Part shown: positions 37,325-44,439 of the stretch, in pieces
Numbering within the stretch: position 1 is the stretch's first letter
Layout of the letters: every line of letters begins with the position of its first letter
From: Kiritimatiellales bacterium
Lineage (GTDB): Bacteria > Verrucomicrobiota > Kiritimatiellia > Kiritimatiellales > Tichowtungiaceae
Length of the DNA: 64,000 nt
Assembly (NCBI GenBank): GCA_041656295.1
Contig: JBBADV010000011.1
Span: 29,407-93,406 of the forward strand
Reading direction: 5' to 3'
Notes under the pieces: model-generated
The model's database searches: none
What the model saw: the letters and a program-made list of their open reading frames with translations, nothing else
What the model was told of the DNA's origin: nothing
Program-made: the position numbers and the translations under genes

Positions 37325-37977
37325 GATGCTGTCCTGCAGTTAATATGAATTGTCATTTGCAACCGAATGCGCGGCTCCGCCGGTGAGGAAGAAGACGACG
37401 CCGTCGGTGCCGGGCGCTGCATCAGCGTCGCCGGCATTCCGCCGTCACGCTGACGCATGTTCTGTAACGCGAGATTAAACTGATCAATCACAATCAGCGG
37501 ACGGTGCGTTTCAAGCTGATAGAAAAAATTCAGAATATCCGGATAGCGCCCCGTGCCACGCACCGAAAACGTCAACTGTCCCGCCGGTGCGCGCAGCGAC
37601 GGACGCCCCATTGAAATTTCCAGTCCCATATCCGGCGCCATCTGATTCAGCAGTTTCACCATCGCCGCTTCCATCATCACGTCGTTGCCGGTGCGGTCAA
37701 AAAGCAGCCCGTCCGTCTGCGCCGTCACGCCCAGCAGTTCAGCATTTTCATTTTGAATTGCATCGGTGAACTGCAGCATTGCGCGGTAACTGTCGCGCGT
37801 GCGGCGCGCCGCTTCGAGCTCTTCCAGTTTTCCGGCGCGGTAGTTTTCCGATGCGTTCCACAGCGGAACCATCACACCGAATACAAACAGCACCGCCGCG
37901 CCGGCAAACACATAAATTCGCTCGCGCCGCGACAGCCGGTTAAACCAGTGTTTAAAATTTTCAATGTTCACTTTCAT
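37321..37977 (-). CDS. gspM: Type II secretion protein GspM-like
   Basis: The start at 37977 (MKVNIENFKHWFNRLSRRER) excludes an upstream stretch that lies in repeat DNA. It is a bitopic membrane protein: a short cytoplasmic basic segment, one transmembrane helix (IYVFAGAAVLFVFGVMVPLW), a coiled coil (YRAGKLEELEAARRTRDSYR) and a periplasmic ferredoxin-like domain (VRGTGRYPDILNFFYQLETH). This is the GspM/PilO layout. It pairs with GspL in the assembly platform. A Ser/Pro run lies near the C-terminus. Confidence 0.8.
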   Translation of the reverse strand: MKVNIENFKHWFNRLSRRERIYVFAGAAVLFVFGVMVPLWNASENYRAGKLEELEAARRTRDSYRAMLQFTDAIQNENAELLGVTAQTDGLLFDRTGNDVMMEAAMVKLLNQMAPDMGLEISMGRPSLRAPAGQLTFSVRGTGRYPDILNFFYQLETHRPLIVIDQFNLALQNMRQRDGGMPATLMQRPAPTASSSSSPAEPRIRLQMTIHINCRTAS

Positions 37978-37989
37978 TTTTGTCTCCCG

Positions 37990-38059
37990 AAGTAGACGCG
38001 GCGTCCCCGCCGCATTTTTACGCTGGATTGGAATGCGACGAGGACATCGCATCTACTTT
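37990..38059. repeat. Inverted repeat, AGTAGACGCGGCG type
   Basis: AGTAGACGCGGCGTCCCCGC matches the reverse complement of the right end (AGTAGATGCGATGTCCTCGT) at most positions. It lies between gspL and gspM. Confidence 0.75.
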
Positions 38060-38067
38060 CCAGAAAT

Positions 38068-39468
38068 TTATTCATCGCCGGAACTCCTCAATGCCGCCGT
38101 AATTCTAAAGCCGTAATAATCCTCATTTTTCTCGCCGATGTTCGACTCTTCCACTGCGCCGGCAAACGGCAGGCTCATCACCAGCTGCGGAAGCTGATCC
38201 GGCTCTTTCGACCGCCCGCGCAGTTGAATCGATTTGCCGCGCGAATAATCCATGCCCTGCAAATACGTATTCGTCGGCAGCGTCGTTGAAATTGTATTCA
38301 GCATTTCCATCACACTCTCGCGCGTTTGCACCAGTTCATTCAACTGCGCAATTTCAGCCTGCATCTCGCGGTTTTCATTGCGTACCGCCGCGACCGGTGC
38401 GGCGCGCCGGCGCAGCACCGCCGTTTCGCGCTCAACAGATTTAATTGCCGCCGCCGGTGCGAATGTATGCACCAGCCAGCCGCCAGTCAACTCCACCGCC
38501 AGCAGCGCCGCCAGTCCGATGATAATCAGCGTCCGGCGGCTCAGCGGAACTTTACGTCCCGAACGGTCAATTAAATTTAATGTCGCCGGCGCTTCTGCAA
38601 CAGCGGCGCATAACGCCGGAGTCAGTGCCGGATTCCCCGCCGGAAAATTTTCCGGCGCTTCCAGCGTTTGCACATACAATCCGAACGCCGCTTCCAGCGC
38701 GTGCCGCGTTTCTTCCGGCAGCTTTTCATCACCGGTATAAATAATTTTTCCAACTCCCTCCGCACCGATCAGATCGCGGTGGCGCGCAACCAGTTTGCGG
38801 ATGGAATCAACCAGTTCTGAACCGCAGCATGTCGAACAAGGAATTTCGAATTTCGAAGTATCTCCTTCCCTCTGCTGTTCAACATTCCTTATTCGATATT
38901 CGAAATTCAGGCTGTCTTGAAGCAATCCGTTCGCATAGAGCGCGAGTTCGGTTTCGCCGCCGGAGGAAAAAATAATCAGCTGCGACGCGGATTCGGGCGG
39001 CGAAACGAGCAGTGCGCTGAGCGGAATGACTTCGTCCACCGGAATACCGGCGGCGCGGAACGGCGCAAGCAGTGCCGTAATTTCAGACGCGCGCGCCGCA
39101 AGCAGATTCACACCAATCTGTTTGCCGTCCGGCGCCGGTGCGAATGCAAACGAAATCCGACGGTCATTTTCCGGCAGCGGCACATGACGCGCCGCTTCAA
39201 ACTGCAACATCTGCGCAAGATCGTTGCGCACCGCCGCCGGATAAAACAGTGTACACTGCATTACGAGCGAGCGCGGCGGACAAACCAGCACGCGCGCCGG
39301 AATTTTTCCAGCGGTGCAGATTTTTTCCGCCAGCAGTTCCGGTGCTTCCGCGCGCGGAAACCGTTCCGCCATTTTCACCGCCGGTCCGAGCAGCGACTGT
39401 TCAATCCAAACCGCATCAACCGTTTTATTTTGAATCACGAGCGTTAAACTGGATGTTTTAAAGTTCAT
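38068..39468 (-). CDS. gspL: Type II secretion protein GspL-like (PilM-PilN type fusion)
   Basis: The 466-residue protein has an actin-like cytoplasmic domain (residues about 1-290, with LAQMLQFEAARHVPLP and VDEVIPLSALLVS), a membrane helix (TLIIIGLAALLAVELTGGWL) and a periplasmic coiled coil plus ferredoxin-like domain (MDYSRGKSIQLRGRSKEP). GspL binds the GspE ATPase and GspM. Residues about 186-212, with the out-of-place Cys-rich ending PCSTCCGSELV, are encoded by a heptad-type repeat inserted in frame. Confidence 0.82.
   Translation of the reverse strand: MNFKTSSLTLVIQNKTVDAVWIEQSLLGPAVKMAERFPRAEAPELLAEKICTAGKIPARVLVCPPRSLVMQCTLFYPAAVRNDLAQMLQFEAARHVPLPENDRRISFAFAPAPDGKQIGVNLLAARASEITALLAPFRAAGIPVDEVIPLSALLVSPPESASQLIIFSSGGETELALYANGLLQDSLNFEYRIRNVEQQREGDTSKFEIPCSTCCGSELVDSIRKLVARHRDLIGAEGVGKIIYTGDEKLPEETRHALEAAFGLYVQTLEAPENFPAGNPALTPALCAAVAEAPATLNLIDRSGRKVPLSRRTLIIIGLAALLAVELTGGWLVHTFAPAAAIKSVERETAVLRRRAAPVAAVRNENREMQAEIAQLNELVQTRESVMEMLNTISTTLPTNTYLQGMDYSRGKSIQLRGRSKEPDQLPQLVMSLPFAGAVEESNIGEKNEDYYGFRITAALRSSGDE
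38831..38910. repeat. Heptad-type repeat (GAATTTC) inside gspL
   Basis: GGAATTTCGAATTTCGAAG on the left and TTATTCGATATTCGAAATTC on the right share TTCGAA words at 7-bp steps and face each other around a CT-rich loop. Unlike most copies, it lies within a coding region and keeps the frame. Confidence 0.7.
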
Positions 39469-40597
39469 TCATTTCCTCCGGCTCAGTTTCGGCAAGCACT
39501 GCGTCAAGCAGTTCACCGGCGGCATTTATGTTTAATTCTTCGGCGGTGTAATTTTTTCCGTCGGCGGAAAGTATCAGCTTCATGAGAACGGTGTAACGCA
39601 TCGCACCGACGTCTTGAAAACCATCGGCGACGAGATAAAGAAAATCCGGCAGCACCGCGACTTTGGTAAAAACGCTTTCTTCCTTTTCAATCAAATGCGA
39701 ATCGTCCGCCGGCAGTGCGCCGGCGAGAATGTAGCGCTGCGCCGCTTCCACCGCCGCGCTGTTATCGCCGATAAACCGCCGGAAAATTCCGCCGCCGGTC
39801 AGCAAACCGTTTTCTACCGCCGCCGGCATTCCATAACCGTACAAAATTTCCGGCGACATTCCGTTCACCAGCAGAAGTTCTTCCACCGTTTCAAAATCAC
39901 CGTTGCGGCAATGACGCGGCGGTTCGAAGCTCTGATAAAATTCTTCTTCGGCGCCGTACTCGCGCGCGTTATCGTCCGCATCGCGCCAGTCGAGAATTGC
40001 ATCCACCAGCGCCGACCGCTCCGGGCTGTCGTCCATGTTGCACGCAACTTCAAACAGACGGTGCCACTGCGTGGCAGTGAGATCGTTCACATCCAGCGCA
40101 AACGGTTTGATGATGAAACGGTACGCAAACTGTCCGCGACCCAGCGGAACACCGGCGCGGTAAAACATCAGTTCTTCAATTTCAGTTTCATAAAAACTGT
40201 CATCCATCACAAAAAAAGAATTTCCGGCGGCGTCTGCATAGAGCGATGCATTCGTGCGCGCTAATTCAATCTGCGCCGCCGCCAGCGCGCTGAAGGCAAG
40301 CTGACGGTTTTGCGCATCGTCATAAAATCCGTTCGACGCGCGCAACTCGCCGCGCAGTTCGCGCCCGAATCCGGCAATCAGCAGCGCCAGAATTGCCACC
40401 GCCGCCAGTACAATCAGCAGTGCCGAACCGGAACGTGAATCAATGTAGGATAGGCTTCCAGCCTGTCTACGTTTGCCGGATTGTGGGGCAGACATTCCTG
40501 TCTGCCCGTTTTGAGCAGACAGGAATGTCTGCCCCACATTTGCCGCTCCGGCGTGAACAGGCTGGAAGCCTGTCCTACTTTGGAAAAAACATCTCAC
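39458..40597 (-). CDS. gspK: Type II secretion minor pseudopilin GspK-like
   Basis: The 379-residue frame starts at ATG 40597, overlapping the gspJ stop (ATGA). ATG 40495 inside the REP element is an alternative. The first 55 residues are translated palindromes (FQPVHAGAAN, then GQTFLSAQ and RQAGSLSYIDS). Then come the prepilin-like junction SRSG/SALL, a hydrophobic helix (ALLIVLAAVAILALLIAGFG) and the large GspK body (DVNDLTATQWHRLFEVACNM, VDAILDWRDADDNAREYGAE, FETVEELLLVNGMSPEILYG). GspK caps the pseudopilus tip with GspI and GspJ. Confidence 0.82.
   Translation of the reverse strand: MRCFFQSRTGFQPVHAGAANVGQTFLSAQNGQTGMSAPQSGKRRQAGSLSYIDSRSGSALLIVLAAVAILALLIAGFGRELRGELRASNGFYDDAQNRQLAFSALAAAQIELARTNASLYADAAGNSFFVMDDSFYETEIEELMFYRAGVPLGRGQFAYRFIIKPFALDVNDLTATQWHRLFEVACNMDDSPERSALVDAILDWRDADDNAREYGAEEEFYQSFEPPRHCRNGDFETVEELLLVNGMSPEILYGYGMPAAVENGLLTGGGIFRRFIGDNSAAVEAAQRYILAGALPADDSHLIEKEESVFTKVAVLPDFLYLVADGFQDVGAMRYTVLMKLILSADGKNYTAEELNINAAGELLDAVLAETEPEEMNEL
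40445..40577. repeat. Nested REP elements (one palindrome inside another)
   Basis: The outer pair GTAGGATAGGCTTCCAGCCT / AGGCTGGAAGCCTGTCCTAC (40445-40470 and 40556-40577) encloses an inner pair GTGGGGCAGACATTCCTGTC / GACAGGAATGTCTGCCCCAC (40483-40507 and 40515-40537). The whole element forms the 5' coding end of gspK. Confidence 0.88.
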
Positions 40598-41367
40598 AAA
40601 ATTTTTCCTTTCACGGCATAATTAAATCTAAAAATTTCCGGCGCACCGTTCGGCAGTTGAATTTTGAGTTCAATAAAATCCGGCACAGCGAGTGCATAAT
40701 TACCGGCGATTTCGTCCGGCTCCATTTCCACCGGCTCGCCGGATTCTTCGTTGTAAATCCAGTAACTGAAATTCAGCGCCGTGGCGGTGCGAATTAAATC
40801 TGCTTCCAGCACCGGCAGACGTTCATCCACTGTACCGGAAATTCCCTTCCAGTCGCAGTCGTCGCCGACCGGATTATCAACCTCGCACAAAAATGAAACA
40901 TCGCGGAGTTTTAATTCGAACAGTTCACTGGTTTCGTTCTGCGAAATATTGAGCGTAATCCAGTGCAAATATCCGTCGCGCTCCGGTTTTAAAAACGGGC
41001 GCGGCAGACAGAACCCGAGCGACTGCATTTCGCCGCGAAAACGAATCGTGCCCTCTTCAACATCGTATTCGTTTGTTTCCGACAGCAACCGCTGTTCCTG
41101 CATAGACAGCGTAACGCTTTCCGCAGCGCGCAGTGCATCGCCGAGCATTGATTCGAGCGCGCGCAGCCGCATTGTATCGGCAACCGACTTCTGCGCCTGA
41201 ACCACCGAATCCATCGCATTGCGCACAATGCCGGTTAACGCCGCCGCCAGAATTCCGAACACCGTTAATGCAACAAGTAACTCAACGAGGGTAAACCCTC
41301 GTTGCAGTTCAGAGTTCACAGTTTTTAAAAAACCCTGAACGTTGAACTCTGAACGTCGAACTCTCAT
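40594..41367 (-). CDS. gspJ: Type II secretion minor pseudopilin GspJ-like
   Basis: The 257-residue frame starts at ATG 41367, overlapping the gspI stop (ATGA). The leader MRVRRSEFNVQGFLKTVNSE is encoded by heptad repeats and is followed by the class III prepilin site LQRG/FTLVELLVALTVFG (cleavage after Gly24). The GTG of VNSELQRG (41319) would give a normal 8-residue leader and is a possible real start. The body has the GspJ beta-rich region (GTIRFRGEMQSLGFCLPRPF, PDFIELKIQLPNGAPEIFRF). It sits at the pseudopilus tip with GspI and GspK. Confidence 0.83.
   Translation of the reverse strand: MRVRRSEFNVQGFLKTVNSELQRGFTLVELLVALTVFGILAAALTGIVRNAMDSVVQAQKSVADTMRLRALESMLGDALRAAESVTLSMQEQRLLSETNEYDVEEGTIRFRGEMQSLGFCLPRPFLKPERDGYLHWITLNISQNETSELFELKLRDVSFLCEVDNPVGDDCDWKGISGTVDERLPVLEADLIRTATALNFSYWIYNEESGEPVEMEPDEIAGNYALAVPDFIELKIQLPNGAPEIFRFNYAVKGKIL
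41283..41365. repeat. Heptad inverted repeat (GAGTTCA-type) at the gspI/gspJ junction
   Basis: The left arm (41305-41327) carries CAGTTCAGAGTTCACAGTTT. The right arm (41331-41365) carries CCTGAACGTTGAACTCTGAA and CGTCGAACTCTC, period seven. Next to it is a perfect 9-bp hairpin, CAACGAGGG-TAAA-CCCTCGTTG (41283-41304), over the codons of the GspJ cleavage site. Confidence 0.85.
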
Positions 41368-41867
41368 TCTTCTATCTCAAAAACCTTAAACCCGCTCATC
41401 TGAACTTTTCCGCCGTCCCACGTCACTGTGATGTTCAACTGCGCCGGAGTTCCGGCGGCAAATTCAATTCCCGGCCATTCGTCAAATCCTTCGGTTGTAA
41501 TTCCGGCAGTCCACGCAAAACCGTTTTCGTCACCGGAAATTTCATCCTCAGAAAATTCCGGTGCGCGACGCAGTGAATCCATTTCGCGCGTCGCGATGCG
41601 AACGGCCTGCGCATGATCTTTTATAAACGTCACATTTTTCAGATGACTGCCGAGCGCCGTTAAAATTCCGCCGGCGGCAATTCCTAAAATGGTTAACGCA
41701 ATTAACACCTCTAATAATGAAAAACCGGTACGCAACGTAGAACAACCGTCACCTGTCCGCCATAGCTTTAGCGCCGGTGGACGGTTGTTTTGCAAGCGTC
41801 CACCTTCGCCGAGGCTTCGGCGAACAGGTGACGCTTGCTCTGCTTTTTCTGTTCCACTTTTTTTCAT
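41364..41867 (-). CDS. gspI: Type II secretion minor pseudopilin GspI-like
   Basis: The 167-residue frame starts at ATG 41867, one base into the gspH stop (TAATG). Residues 10-42 (SPVRRSLGEGG, RPPALKLWRTGDG) are a translated palindrome. The prepilin site LRTG/FSLLEVLIALTILG follows, with cleavage after Gly48. The body is short with a predicted helix (VRIATREMDSLRRA) and strands (NITVTWDGGKVQMSGFKVFE), as in GspI. The native leader seems to have been replaced by repeat-coded sequence; a TTG five codons before the mature Phe (LRTGF) could also be used as a start. Confidence 0.8.
   Translation of the reverse strand: MKKSGTEKAEQASPVRRSLGEGGRLQNNRPPALKLWRTGDGCSTLRTGFSLLEVLIALTILGIAAGGILTALGSHLKNVTFIKDHAQAVRIATREMDSLRRAPEFSEDEISGDENGFAWTAGITTEGFDEWPGIEFAAGTPAQLNITVTWDGGKVQMSGFKVFEIEE
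41741..41838. repeat. Pair of palindromes forming the gspI leader
   Basis: AACAACCGTC...GACGGTTGTT (41741-41789) and GCAAGCGTC...GACGCTTGC (41792-41838) are adjacent inverted repeats with CACCTGT/ACAGGTG words in common. They are translated in gspI. Confidence 0.8.
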
Positions 41868-42577
41868 TATAAAATTTCCGGCGCGCCGGTGAGCGCGTCG
41901 CAGGTCAGTTCAATGGTTATGTTTTCGCGGGAAAGCCGGATGCCGCTGCCGGCGGTGCTGCCGAGCGGTGTAAAGCTGAGTAACGGCGCGCCGGTTTCGG
42001 ATGTGGGGCGGAATTGCCACTCCCGCTGGTCGCTGCTTTCGCCAGCGAAAGCCTCTCTTCGAGTCCTGTCTGCCCTTTCCGATATTTGCGCAGACAGGAA
42101 TGTCTGCGCCGCAAGTTGTTCAATGGTGGTGCCCTCTGAAAAAATACATACGCGGAAAAAACGATTGGTGGCCGGTTCAAATTCCGGCGCGCGACCGGAA
42201 TTAAAAAATTGTGCGTCGGTAATTTTCAGTTCGCGTGCGTATGCCGATTCCACTGCATAAACGGTGCGCGCCGGAATATCGGCATACACATCGACCTGCG
42301 TTTTTTGTTTCACCGCCGCCGCGCGCGCGTCTTTTAATAATTCCGTTAATCCGCGCGTCTCTTTTTTCAGTGCGTTTTGCGGCAAATCAAATCCGGAGAA
42401 TGATGATACCGCCACGAACGACAGTATTGAAATTATTCCTAACATCACCAAAAGTTCAATTAATGTGAAGCCGTTTTTCGGTTCAGAGTTCACAGTTCGG
42501 AGTTCACGGTTTTTTACTGCCGATGCACAATTGCACAGCAAACTCTGAACCCTGAACCCTGAACGCTGAACTCTCAT
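41867..42577 (-). CDS. gspH: Type II secretion minor pseudopilin GspH-like
   Basis: The 236-residue frame starts at ATG 42577, overlapping the gspG stop (TAATG). Residues 1-32 (MRVQRSGFRVQSLL, NRELRTVNSE) are encoded by a heptad inverted repeat. The class III site PKNG/FTLIELLVMLGIISIL follows (cleavage after Gly36), then the N-terminal helix and GspH body (LKDARAAAVKQKTQVDVYAD). Residues about 155-183 (QTFLSAQISERADRTRREAF) are a REP element read in frame in the middle of the protein. The GTG of VNSEPKNG gives an alternative 8-residue leader. Confidence 0.82.
   Translation of the reverse strand: MRVQRSGFRVQSLLCNCASAVKNRELRTVNSEPKNGFTLIELLVMLGIISILSFVAVSSFSGFDLPQNALKKETRGLTELLKDARAAAVKQKTQVDVYADIPARTVYAVESAYARELKITDAQFFNSGRAPEFEPATNRFFRVCIFSEGTTIEQLAAQTFLSAQISERADRTRREAFAGESSDQREWQFRPTSETGAPLLSFTPLGSTAGSGIRLSRENITIELTCDALTGAPEIL
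42063..42110. repeat. REP element inside gspH coding sequence
   Basis: GTCCTGTCTGCCC, a short middle, then GCAGACAGGAATGTCTGCGC. It is the same family as 40483-40537. It keeps the gspH frame, adding about 16 codons (about 28 with the flanking CTTTCGCCAGCGAAAG hairpin). Confidence 0.8.
42481..42575. repeat. Heptad inverted repeat (GAGTTCA-type) at the gspG/gspH junction
   Basis: The left arm (42481-42518) reads GTTCAGA, GTTCACA, GTTCGGA, GTTCACG. The right arm (42541-42575) reads CTCTGAA, CCCTGAA, CCCTGAA, CGCTGAA, CTCTC. The loop contains TGCACAATTGCACA. It encodes the first 32 codons of gspH. Confidence 0.9.
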
Positions 42578-43014
42578 TATTCCTCATCCAGATTTGATAA
42601 ATCGGCGTTATATTTTTCGCCGCCTTCAACACCGTCGGCGCCGTAGGAAATAATTTCAAACGGTTCATTGCCGGAACCGGGGACGATGAAAATATAATCG
42701 TTGCCCCAGCCGTCGCGCAGTGCGCGGCGCTTCGTCAGATATTTGCCGGCCCAGCGGTCTTCGAGTCCGTCGGGACAATCGTACAGAGCACCGAGTCCTT
42801 CTTCCGGCGACGGATAACGGCCGATGTCCAGACGAAACCGTTCGAGTGCGTTTTCGAGCGCGGTGAATGATGTTCGCGTTGCTTTGACTTTGGCTTTGTC
42901 TTCTTCGCCGCTGAAATTCTGCACCGCAATTGTTCCGATAATCATCAGAATTACCAGCACAACGAGCAGTTCGACTAAGGTGAAACCTGCATTTGAGCGT
43001 TTTCTTTTTTTCAT
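42577..43014 (-). CDS. gspG: Type II secretion major pseudopilin GspG
   Basis: The 145-residue protein has a normal short leader MKKRKRSNAG, cleavage before FTLVELLVVLVILMIIGTIA, and the full major-pseudopilin body: ALERFRLDIGRYPSPEEGLG, ALRDGWGNDYIFIVPGSG and the C-terminal Asp-rich calcium-site region SYGADGVEGGEKYNADLSN. GspG polymerises into the pseudopilus that pushes substrates through GspD. It is the only pseudopilin of the operon whose leader is not built from repeat DNA. Confidence 0.94.
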   Translation of the reverse strand: MKKRKRSNAGFTLVELLVVLVILMIIGTIAVQNFSGEEDKAKVKATRTSFTALENALERFRLDIGRYPSPEEGLGALYDCPDGLEDRWAGKYLTKRRALRDGWGNDYIFIVPGSGNEPFEIISYGADGVEGGEKYNADLSNLDEE

Positions 43015-43029
43015 ATTTCTTCCTCTTTA

Positions 43030-43087
43030 TTCCGTATTGCGTACTGCGTATTCCTCGCCAAGATACGCAAATACGTAATACGAAATA
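43030..43087. repeat. Heptad inverted repeat (CGTATTG-type) at the gspF/gspG junction
   Basis: Left arm CGTATTG, CGTACTG, CGTATTC (43033-43053). Right arm ATACGCA, AATACGT, AATACGA, AATA (43063-43087). Noncoding, in the 77-base gap between the two genes. Confidence 0.88.
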
Positions 43088-43091
43088 TTTT

Positions 43092-44303
43092 CTATCCTCC
43101 CGTACTCATCATCATAATTCCCTGCAGCGTTGCGACAACAATCACGCCGACAACAATTCCCATGACGATGATAAAAAACGGTTCGATGACGGTGACGACG
43201 CGCGACGTGGTGGCGTCAACTTTTTCTTCGTAGCGGTCGGCGACTTTGTTGAGCATGAATTGCAGTTCGCCGGATTCTTCGCCCATTGTGATCATGCGCG
43301 CTGCGAGTTCCGGAAATTCTTTGTTCTGCTGCAGAAATGTTCCCATCGGCTGACCGGACTGCACGCGCACATAAACTTCTTTCATTAAATTCCGCAACGC
43401 CGCGTTGTTGAGTGTGCCGCCGGTAATTGAGAGCGCCGAGAGAATCGGAACCTGTCCGTCGAGCAGCGAGCTCATCATCCGGCAGAAGCGGCTTGTTTCC
43501 GCCTGTGCGATGAGCGTACCGAACAGCGGAATTTTCAGCACGGCGCGCCCGAATGCGATTTCGCCGTCTTCGGTGCGCGTTTTCATTTTATGCCGGAAAA
43601 ACAGCAGCGCGATGAGCGCCGGAAAAATCCACCAGTAACGCTGGAAAAAGCGGCTGGCGGAAATTACGCCGGCGGTCAGCGCCGGCAGAAGCTGTTCGTT
43701 TTCTTCCAGCATTTCTGCAAAACTCGGCACCACAAAAAACATCATGATGGCGATGACGATGATGCCCATGACGACGAGCAGCGACGGATAAATCAGCGCG
43801 CCGGTTACTTTACTGCGCAGTTTCATCCGGCGTTCAAGCAGTTCGGCAATGCGCCGCATAATCAAATCCAGCGAGCCGGACATTTCGCCGCCGCGCACCA
43901 TGTTGACATAAAACCGGTTGAACACCTGCGGCTGACGCGCCAGCGCATCGGCGAACGACGCACCGCCGTTCACATCCTGCCACACTGCGGTGAGAACTTC
44001 TTTGAAACGCGGATGCGTACAAAGTTCCGCCTGCGTTTTCAACGCCTGTTCGAGCGGAACTTTCGCGTCGAGCAGCGCCGATGTTTCGGTTGAAAAATCG
44101 ACAAGCTGCTGCTGCTTAATCCGTTTTGTTAATGACAGCGCCGGCGAACCGTTCACGCCCTGCTCGCCGGCGCCGGTGAGGCTCAACACAATCCAGCCGT
44201 TTTTCTGTAACGACTGCAGCGCCTGCGCTTTGCCCGGTGCTTCGAGCGCGCCGTTGCGCGGCGTTCCATCGGCAGTTACAGCTCTGTATGAATAGCGGTT
44301 CAT
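43092..44303 (-). CDS. gspF: Type II secretion inner-membrane platform protein GspF
   Basis: The start at 44303 (MNRYSYRAVTADGTPRNGAL) leaves out eleven upstream codons that come from the adjacent repeat. The 403-residue protein has two GspF domains with typical blocks (QLVDFSTETSALLDAKVPLE, VRGGEMSGSLDLIMRRIAEL, RFCRMMSSLLDGQVPILSAL, RMITMGEESGELQFMLNKVA) and three membrane helices, the last being EPFFIIVMGIVVGVIVVATL. It couples the GspE motor to pseudopilus growth. Confidence 0.94.
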   Translation of the reverse strand: MNRYSYRAVTADGTPRNGALEAPGKAQALQSLQKNGWIVLSLTGAGEQGVNGSPALSLTKRIKQQQLVDFSTETSALLDAKVPLEQALKTQAELCTHPRFKEVLTAVWQDVNGGASFADALARQPQVFNRFYVNMVRGGEMSGSLDLIMRRIAELLERRMKLRSKVTGALIYPSLLVVMGIIVIAIMMFFVVPSFAEMLEENEQLLPALTAGVISASRFFQRYWWIFPALIALLFFRHKMKTRTEDGEIAFGRAVLKIPLFGTLIAQAETSRFCRMMSSLLDGQVPILSALSITGGTLNNAALRNLMKEVYVRVQSGQPMGTFLQQNKEFPELAARMITMGEESGELQFMLNKVADRYEEKVDATTSRVVTVIEPFFIIVMGIVVGVIVVATLQGIMMMSTGG

Positions 44304-44305
44304 TT

Positions 44306-44436
44306 TTAAAAATTCGAAATTCGAAATTCGAAGCACGAAACAAATGTTAATTTTAAAAATTCAAAATAAAAAACCGGTGGAATGTTTTTAATTTGAAGTT
44401 TGTTTCGAATTTCGAGCTGCGGATTTCGTGCTTTCA
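44306..44436. repeat. Heptad inverted repeat (GAAATTC-type) at the gspE/gspF junction
   Basis: AAATTCGAAATTCGAAATTC with AGCACGAAAC on the left. TTTCGAATTTCGAGCTGC and GATTTCGTGCTTTCA on the right (44391-44436). The arms repeat with period seven and face each other across a 50-base AT-rich loop. Noncoding. Confidence 0.88.
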
Positions 44437-44439
44437 TTT

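Noticed and set aside
42481..42575. CRISPR array or simple tandem repeat
   Set aside because: Units are 7 bp, contiguous and degenerate with an inverted second arm; there are no spacers and no cas genes.
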